A DNA stretch of 10,925 bases from the NCBI GenBank assembly GCA_012274205.1, contig JAAOZY010000314.1, forward strand, positions 1 to 10,925. Reading direction: 5' to 3'. How positions within the stretch are numbered: position 1 is the stretch's first letter; every line of letters starts with the position of its first letter. A program made the translations under genes and the position numbers. A model generated the notes under the pieces. The model made no database searches. It worked only from the letters and a program-made list of their open reading frames with translations, and was not told the origin of the DNA. This document shows, piece by piece, positions 6,328 through 10,925 of this stretch. The stretch comes from Betaproteobacteria bacterium (GTDB lineage: Bacteria; Pseudomonadota; Gammaproteobacteria; Burkholderiales; SG8-39).

Positions 6328-7095
6328 ATGCTGAGGTTCCTGCTTGGATTGCTCCTGCTCGGCGTGCTGGGCGGCATTGCCGGTTGCGCCACCACCGGAG
6401 GCAATCCGGACGACCCGCTCGAAGGCTACAACCGCGCCATGTTCAGGTTCAACGACGGCGTGGACAAGGCCATCATCAAACCGGTGGCCCAGGGCTACAA
6501 GGCGGTGATGCCGGAGTTCGCCCGCACCGGCGTGAGCAATTTCTTCGCCAACCTCGGCGACATCTGGATCGGGGTTAACAACGTCCTGCAGGGCAAGCTC
6601 GGAGAGGGCGCGAGCGATTTCGGCCGTTTCGCGCTGAATACCACGGCGGGCATACTGGGATTGTTCGACGTCGCCAGCAATGCCGGCCTGGAGAAGCACA
6701 ACGAGGATTTCGGCCAGACGCTCGGACGTTGGGGCATGGGCAGCGGCGCCTATGTGGTGCTGCCCCTACTGGGTCCGAGCACGGTACGCGACGGCATCAG
6801 CCTGTTCGCGGTGGACTGGCACGGCGACCCGCTCTGGTACGTAAGCAACGTTCCAACGCGCAACGAGCTCTACGGCGTGCGCGCGGTCGATACCCGCGCC
6901 AACCTGCTCGATGTCAGCCGCCTGTCCGAAGAGGCGGCGCTGGACCAGTACACTTATGTGCGCAGCGCCTATTTGCAGCGGCGGCGCAGCCTGGTCTATG
7001 ACGGCAGCCCGCCGCGCGAGCCCGATCCTGCCGAGAGTCCGGCATCGGACGCGCAGCCGGCTGGCGGATCCGGGCGCGCGGGCGAGCGGCCATGA
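6328..7095 (+). CDS. mlaA: MlaA (VacJ), outer-membrane phospholipid-removing lipoprotein
   Basis: MlaA sits in the outer membrane, takes phospholipids from its outer leaflet and hands them to MlaC. The 255-residue protein starts with a lipoprotein signal ending in GGIAGC, so Cys20 should be lipidated. Family hallmarks follow: DPLEGYNRAMFRFND (29-43), NTTAGILGLFDVA (104-116), and EDFGQTLGRWGMGSGAYVVLPLLGPSTVRD (126-155). The last 30 residues are Pro/Ala/Ser-rich and probably disordered. A Shine-Dalgarno GAGAGG lies 9 bases before the ATG. In E. coli mlaA is unlinked to the mla operon; here it lies between mlaD and mlaC. Its stop overlaps the mlaC start (ATGA). Confidence 0.95.
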   Translation: MLRFLLGLLLLGVLGGIAGCATTGGNPDDPLEGYNRAMFRFNDGVDKAIIKPVAQGYKAVMPEFARTGVSNFFANLGDIWIGVNNVLQGKLGEGASDFGRFALNTTAGILGLFDVASNAGLEKHNEDFGQTLGRWGMGSGAYVVLPLLGPSTVRDGISLFAVDWHGDPLWYVSNVPTRNELYGVRAVDTRANLLDVSRLSEEAALDQYTYVRSAYLQRRRSLVYDGSPPREPDPAESPASDAQPAGGSGRAGERP

Positions 7096-7715
7096 TCCGG
7101 CTGCTTGCGGCGCTGAGCCTCGCCCTTTTTGCCGCCGCCGCCGGTGCGCAGGACGTCGCGCCCGATGCGCTGGTCAAGCGCATCAGCGACGAGGTGATCG
7201 AAATCATCCAGGGCGACAAGGACATCAAGGACGGCAATCAGGCGAAAATCAATGCGCTGGTCGAAGCCAAGGTGCTGCCGCATTTCAACTTCAAGCGCAT
7301 GACGGCGCTCGCGGTGGGGCGCGGCTGGCCCAAGGCAAATCCGGAGCAGAAGACGATGCTGGTGGACGAATTCCGCACCCTGCTGGTGCACACCTATTCC
7401 GGCGCCCTGTCCACCTACAAGAACGAGGTGATCGAGTTTAAGCCGCTGCGCATGGCCGCCGGCGACACCGACGTCACCGTCAGAACCCAGGTCAAGCGCT
7501 CGGGCAATCAACCCGTCAGCATCGACTACAGCATGGAAAAGACACCCGGCGGCTGGAAGGTCTACGATGTGGCGGTGGCCGGCGTCAGCCTGGTGACCAA
7601 TTACCGCGACACCTTCAACGCCGAAATCCGCGACGGCGGCGTGGACGGCCTGATCAAGGCGCTCGCGAGCAAGAACCGCTCGCTGGATCCCCAGGCCGGC
7701 GCCAAGTCCAAGTGA
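7092..7715 (+). CDS. mlaC: MlaC, periplasmic phospholipid carrier
   Basis: MlaC shuttles phospholipid across the periplasm between MlaA and the MlaD ring. The 207-residue protein has a Sec signal peptide (about residues 1-19, cleavage predicted after AGA and before QDVAP). The mature part matches the MlaC/Ttg2D fold, with the recognisable segments LPHFNFKRMTALAVGRGW, FRTLLVHTYSGAL and the NYRDTFNAEI block near the C-terminus. Its start lies within the mlaA stop, and its stop overlaps the mlaB start (GTGA), so it is tightly coupled on both sides. Confidence 0.94.
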   Translation: MIRLLAALSLALFAAAAGAQDVAPDALVKRISDEVIEIIQGDKDIKDGNQAKINALVEAKVLPHFNFKRMTALAVGRGWPKANPEQKTMLVDEFRTLLVHTYSGALSTYKNEVIEFKPLRMAAGDTDVTVRTQVKRSGNQPVSIDYSMEKTPGGWKVYDVAVAGVSLVTNYRDTFNAEIRDGGVDGLIKALASKNRSLDPQAGAKSK

Positions 7716-7999
7716 TCAAGCAGTCAGATGACCGGCTGCTGCTGCAGGGCCCGGTTACCATCGGCACGGTCACCGCGCTGCTGACGCAATTGCGCGCGCA
7801 GCTTGCGCCCGGCGTCGCCGTGCTCGATTTCGAGGGTGTAACCGAGGTGGATTCGGCGGCCGTGGCGCTGGCGCTCGAATGCCTGCGCGAGGCGCGCCGG
7901 CGCAAGCTCGCGCTGTCGCTCGCGAATCTTCCCGAGTCGATGCGCAACCTGGCCGAACTCTACTCCGTATCCGAGCTGTTGCAGGCCGGATCGGCCTGA
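7712..7999 (+). CDS. mlaB: MlaB, STAS-domain subunit of the Mla transporter
   Basis: This 95-residue single-domain STAS protein corresponds to MlaB, which binds MlaF in the cytoplasm and is needed for complex assembly and ATPase activity. The core VAVLDFEGVTEVDSAAVALAL contains the conserved DS pair (S48), at the position equivalent to the phosphorylatable residue of anti-sigma antagonists. The start is a GTG at 7712 that overlaps the mlaC stop by 4 bases; no separate Shine-Dalgarno is needed if translation is coupled. Sequence alone would only say STAS protein, but its place at the end of the mla genes makes MlaB secure. Confidence 0.9.
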   Translation: MIKQSDDRLLLQGPVTIGTVTALLTQLRAQLAPGVAVLDFEGVTEVDSAAVALALECLREARRRKLALSLANLPESMRNLAELYSVSELLQAGSA

Positions 8000-8008
8000 C
8001 GCCCACGA

Positions 8009-8023
8009 CGCCGCAATGCGGCG
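8009..8023 (+). repeat. Short perfect GC hairpin before the yadG-like gene
   Basis: CGCCGC-AAT-GCGGCG forms a perfect 6-base stem with a 3-base loop inside the 30-base gap between mlaB and the next ABC ATPase gene. It ends 6 bases before the ATG at 8030. No T-run follows, so it is not a classical terminator. It could affect translation or mRNA processing at this junction, or be chance in GC-rich DNA. Confidence 0.4.
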
Positions 8024-8029
8024 CAGCCT

Positions 8030-8935
8030 ATGACCCCCGCGATCCAGATCGAGCAGGTGCACAAGCGTTTCGGCGCGGTCCAGGCGCTTGCCGGCATCGA
8101 CCTCGAAGTGGCGCGGGGCGAGTTCTTCGGCCTGCTCGGTCCCAACGGGGCGGGCAAGACCACGCTGATCAACATACTTGCCGGACTGGTGCGCGCCGAC
8201 AGCGGCACCGTACGCGTGCTCGGGCACGACGTCGTCACGCAGTACCGCGAATCGCGCCGCGCGCTTGGCGTGGTGCCGCAGGAGCTGGTGTTCGATCCGT
8301 TTTTCAGCGTGCGCGAAACCCTGCGCATCCAGTCGGGTTACTTCGGACTGAAGCACAACGACGCGTGGATCGACGAGGTGATGCATCACCTGGACCTGAC
8401 CGGCAAGGCAGACGCCAACATGCGCTCGCTCTCCGGCGGCATGAAACGGCGCGTGCTGGTGGCGCAGGCGCTGGTGCACAAGCCGCCGGTGATCGTGCTC
8501 GACGAGCCAACTGCGGGGGTGGACGTGGAGCTGCGCCAGGGCTTGTGGGAATTCGTGCGCGGCCTCAATCGCAAGGGCCACACCATTGTGCTGACCACCC
8601 ACTATCTGGAGGAAGCCGAGGCGTTGTGCGGGCGCATCGCGATGCTCAAGCAGGGGCGCGTCGTCGCGCTGGACACCACCAGCAAGCTGATCAACCGCAG
8701 GGAGAGCCTGTATCTGCGCCTGCGCCTTTCCGGCGCGCCGCTGCCCGCTGCCCTCGCGGAGCATGCGCGCGAAAGCCAGGACGCGGTGCATACGCTGCGC
8801 CTGCGCAGCTACGCCGAGCTCGAAGGCGTGCTGGCGCAGCTGCGCGAGGCGGGCGCGCAGATCGAGGAGCTGGAACTGCTGCAGCCGGACCTGGAAGACG
8901 TATTCGTGCAGATCATGAACGAGACGACCGCCTGA
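8030..8935 (+). CDS. yadG: YadG-like ABC-2 exporter ATPase
   Basis: This 301-residue ATP-binding protein has Walker A GPNGAGKT (37-44), Q-loop Gln84, signature LSGGM (134-138), Walker B VIVLDEP (154-160) and H-loop His191. A C-terminal region of about 80 residues follows, ending in LEDVFVQI, typical of drug/polysaccharide-type ABC-2 ATPases. It pairs with the permease gene that starts 1 base after its stop. The substrate is unknown for this family. The gene sits between mlaB and ibaG, a place I recall for yadGH homologues in betaproteobacteria. No clear Shine-Dalgarno precedes the ATG, and a GC hairpin ends 6 bases upstream. Confidence 0.88.
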   Translation: MTPAIQIEQVHKRFGAVQALAGIDLEVARGEFFGLLGPNGAGKTTLINILAGLVRADSGTVRVLGHDVVTQYRESRRALGVVPQELVFDPFFSVRETLRIQSGYFGLKHNDAWIDEVMHHLDLTGKADANMRSLSGGMKRRVLVAQALVHKPPVIVLDEPTAGVDVELRQGLWEFVRGLNRKGHTIVLTTHYLEEAEALCGRIAMLKQGRVVALDTTSKLINRRESLYLRLRLSGAPLPAALAEHARESQDAVHTLRLRSYAELEGVLAQLREAGAQIEELELLQPDLEDVFVQIMNETTA

Positions 8936-8936
8936 T

Positions 8937-9692
8937 ATGTCCGGCTTCAGCACACTGCTGTACAAGGAACTGTTGCGCTTCTGGAAGGTGGCGTTCCAGA
9001 CCGTCGCCGCGCCGGTGCTCACCACGCTGCTGTACCTGTTGATCTTCTCCCATGTGATGCAGGGGCGCGCGCCGGTCTACGGCGAAGTGCCCTACGCGGC
9101 GTTTCTGGTGCCGGGGCTGGTGATGATGGCGGTGCTGCAGAACGCCTTTGCCAATGCCTCGTCCAGCCTGATCCAGTCCAAGGTCACGGGCAACATTATT
9201 TTCGTGCTGCTGCCGCCGCTGTCGTATTGGGATTTCTTTGCCGCCTACGTGCTTGCTTCGGTGCTGCGTGGCATGGTCGTCGGGCTTGGCGTGCTGCTGG
9301 TGTCGCTGGGTTTCGTGACGCTGTCGTTCGCGCACCCGCTGTGGATTCTGGCATTCGCGCTGGCCGGCAGCGCTATTCTGGGTTCGATGGGACTGCTTGC
9401 GGGCATCTGGGCGGAAAAATTCGACCAGGTGGCGGCGTTCCAGAGCTTCCTCATCATGCCGCTCACCTTCCTCTCCGGCGTGTTCTACTCGATCCACTCG
9501 CTGCCTGCGTTCTGGCAGGGACTGTCGCGTTTCAACCCGTTCTTCTACATAATCGACGGCTTTCGCTACGGCTTCTTCGGCGTGTCCGATATCAATCCGG
9601 CATTGAGCCTGGCGGTCGCGCTTGGCATCCTGCTGCTGATCACCGCGTTCAGCCTGGCGCTGCTCAGGAACGGTTACAAACTGCGCCACTAG
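8937..9692 (+). CDS. yadH: YadH-like ABC-2 permease
   Basis: This 251-residue inner-membrane protein has about six membrane segments (roughly 22-40, 56-75, 105-128, 135-157, 170-188 and 224-243). The ABC-2 signature is clear: FLIMPLTFLSGVFYSIHSLP followed by LSRFNPFFYIIDGFRYG. It should form the transmembrane half of the exporter with the ATPase encoded directly upstream (1-base gap, probably coupled translation). Substrate is not known. Length and topology fit YadH and related NodJ-type permeases. Confidence 0.9.
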   Translation: MSGFSTLLYKELLRFWKVAFQTVAAPVLTTLLYLLIFSHVMQGRAPVYGEVPYAAFLVPGLVMMAVLQNAFANASSSLIQSKVTGNIIFVLLPPLSYWDFFAAYVLASVLRGMVVGLGVLLVSLGFVTLSFAHPLWILAFALAGSAILGSMGLLAGIWAEKFDQVAAFQSFLIMPLTFLSGVFYSIHSLPAFWQGLSRFNPFFYIIDGFRYGFFGVSDINPALSLAVALGILLLITAFSLALLRNGYKLRH

Positions 9693-9721
9693 CAGGCCGC
9701 CCCCGAATCAAACTGCAACCG

Positions 9722-9734
9722 ATCCTGAAAGGAT
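9722..9734 (+). promoter_or_regulatory. Small hairpin overlapping the ibaG ribosome binding site
   Basis: ATCCT-GAA-AGGAT is a 5-base stem whose right arm contains the AGGA used as Shine-Dalgarno for ibaG (ATG at 9739). The binding site also decides the start: at 9739 its spacing is about 5 bases, while the ATG at 9733 overlaps it. Whether such a short stem matters in vivo is uncertain. Confidence 0.35.
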
Positions 9735-9738
9735 GCCA

Positions 9739-9990
9739 ATGGTTACACCAGAGCAAGTCAAGACCTACATCGAGCAGGGCATGCCGTGCGAGCACATCGA
9801 GCTTGCGGGTGACGGCCAGCATTTCCAGGCGCTGATCGTGTCGGCCGAATTCCGCGGCAGGAACCGGGTGCAGCGGCACCAGCGCGTGTACCAGGCGCTG
9901 GGCGAACGCATGCGCGAGGAAGTCCATGCGCTGTCGATGCAGACCTTTACGCCGGAGGAGTGGAGCGCGCGACCCGGAGAGACAGCATGA
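9739..9990 (+). CDS. ibaG: BolA family protein IbaG
   Basis: This 83-residue BolA-like protein has the family core DGQHFQALIVS--F-G (25-40), V-RHQRVYQALGERM (44-58) and HALSMQTFTPEEW (63-75). BolA/IbaG proteins bind monothiol glutaredoxins through a shared [2Fe-2S] cluster, and in E. coli IbaG is linked to acid stress. H28, H47 and H63 are candidate cluster or metal ligands, and Cys17 is also present. E. coli ibaG lies between mlaB and murA as well, which supports IbaG over BolA proper. The ATG at 9739 is chosen because AGGA stands 5 bases upstream. The gene follows yadH by 46 bases with no terminator visible. Confidence 0.88.
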   Translation: MVTPEQVKTYIEQGMPCEHIELAGDGQHFQALIVSAEFRGRNRVQRHQRVYQALGERMREEVHALSMQTFTPEEWSARPGETA

Positions 9991-10014
9991 AGCGGATGAC
10001 CGAAGCGCCGACGC

Positions 10015-10925
10015 ATGGATAAGCTGCTGATCCGCGGCGGCGTCCCGCTCTCGGGCGAAGTGCGCATTTCCGGCGCGAAGAATGCGGCGCTGCCGATCAT
10101 GTGCGCGGCGCTGCTCTCGAGCGCGCCGCTGCGCCTGGCCAATGTGCCGCATCTGCGCGATGTAACTACCTTGCTCAATCTGCTCGGCGGCATGGGCGTC
10201 GCGGTATCCCTGGACGAAAAGCTCGGCCTGGAGCTGGACGCGGGCCGCCTGCATACGCCGCTTGCGCCCTACGATCTGGTGAAGACCATGCGCGCCTCGA
10301 TCCTGGTGCTGGGTCCGCTGCTGGCGCGCTGCGGCGAGGCGCGCGTGTCGTTGCCCGGCGGCTGCGCCATCGGGCAGCGCCCGGTCGATCTGCACATCAA
10401 GGGCCTGCAGGCGATGGGCGCGGAAGTGAGTGTCGAACACGGCTATATCATCGCGCGGGCCAAGCGCCTGAAGGGGGCGCGCATCTTCACCGATCTGGTG
10501 ACGGTCACCGGCACCGAGAACCTGATGATGGCGGCCTGCCTGGCCGAGGGCACCAGCGTGATCGAGAACGCGGCGCGCGAGCCCGAAGTGGTCGACCTCG
10601 CCAACTGCCTCAAGGCGATGGGCGCAAACATCGAGGGCGCCGGCAGCGACACGATCACCATCGAGGGCGTGAGCGCGCTCAACGGGGCGGCGCACAGCAT
10701 CATGCCGGACCGCATCGAAACCGGCACCTTCCTCGCCGCCGCCGCCGCGACCGGCGGCAGGGTGCGCCTGCGCAACACCAGCGCAAGCATCCTCGAGGCG
10801 GTGGTGGACAAGCTGCGCGAAGCCGGCGCGACGATCACCGCGGAGGAAGACGCGATCCTGCTGGAGATGGACGGTCCGCCGAACTGCGTCAATGTGCGCA
10901 CCGCGCCCTACCCGGCGTTCCCCAC
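10015..10925 (+). CDS. murA: MurA, UDP-N-acetylglucosamine 1-carboxyvinyltransferase (partial, runs off the window)
   Basis: MurA transfers enolpyruvate from PEP to UDP-GlcNAc, the first committed step of peptidoglycan synthesis, in the cytoplasm. The first 303 codons are present (the family is usually about 420). Visible hallmarks are G20-A-K22-N23, the R93 region TMRASI, the catalytic Cys at C117 within LPGGCAIGQRPVDLH (the residue attacked by fosfomycin), and TVTGTENLMMAA. A Cys rather than Asp at this place predicts the fosfomycin-sensitive form of the enzyme. The ATG at 10015 lies 24 bases after the ibaG stop with only a weak GAAG upstream. The order ibaG-murA is widely conserved. Confidence 0.96.
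   Translation, partial: MDKLLIRGGVPLSGEVRISGAKNAALPIMCAALLSSAPLRLANVPHLRDVTTLLNLLGGMGVAVSLDEKLGLELDAGRLHTPLAPYDLVKTMRASILVLGPLLARCGEARVSLPGGCAIGQRPVDLHIKGLQAMGAEVSVEHGYIIARAKRLKGARIFTDLVTVTGTENLMMAACLAEGTSVIENAAREPEVVDLANCLKAMGANIEGAGSDTITIEGVSALNGAAHSIMPDRIETGTFLAAAAATGGRVRLRNTSASILEAVVDKLREAGATITAEEDAILLEMDGPPNCVNVRTAPYPAFP

Noticed and set aside
7724..9025. Long open frame (433 codons) on the minus strand opposite mlaB and the yadG-like gene
   Set aside because: It is antisense to genes with complete catalytic motifs, and its product is a His/Gln/Arg/Ala-rich string without recognisable domains, as expected of the complementary frame in GC-rich DNA.
9664..10695. Minus-strand open frame of 343 codons opposite ibaG and murA
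   Set aside because: It is antisense to two strongly conserved genes, with low-complexity Ala/Arg/His/Gln composition and no family features.

Overview
The window is GC-rich, densely coded DNA from a Gram-negative proteobacterium, most likely a betaproteobacterium. This rests on gene order recalled from that group: an outer-membrane lipid asymmetry (mla) operon with mlaA between mlaD and mlaC, followed by a yadGH-type ABC exporter, a BolA/IbaG gene and murA. No genus can be named from the sequence alone. No RNA genes, insertion sequences, CRISPR arrays or phage remnants were seen.

Left part (1-4078, minus strand): four genes read leftwards from a divergent promoter region. In transcription order they are a stand-alone ABC ATPase (3347-4078), a sigma-54-dependent response regulator with a PrsR-like receiver (1927-3354), an ExeA/MshM-type AAA ATPase with a transmembrane segment and a C-terminal SPOR-like domain (398-1921), and the N-terminus of an MshL-type secretin lipoprotein (1-260) that runs off the window. 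The first three overlap or nearly touch. The last follows a 137-base gap that holds a candidate promoter. The set looks like the start of an MSHA-like pilus or secretion locus with its own regulator.

Middle (4079-4225): an intergenic region with two candidate divergent extended -10 promoters.

Right part (4226-10925, plus strand): mlaF-mlaE-mlaD-mlaA-mlaC-mlaB, then a two-gene ABC-2 exporter (yadG-like ATPase, yadH-like permease), ibaG and the first 303 codons of murA. Most junctions are 4-base overlaps or very short gaps, which suggests one main transcription unit. MlaA (outer membrane), MlaC (periplasm) and MlaFEDB (inner membrane) form the complete retrograde phospholipid trafficking system. 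MurA starts peptidoglycan synthesis, so this half is an envelope-maintenance cluster.

Most of the window is ordinary core-genome content. The less ordinary part is the minus-strand module: an ATPase lacking a permease, a regulator lacking a kinase, and an AAA-SPOR fusion protein beside a secretin.
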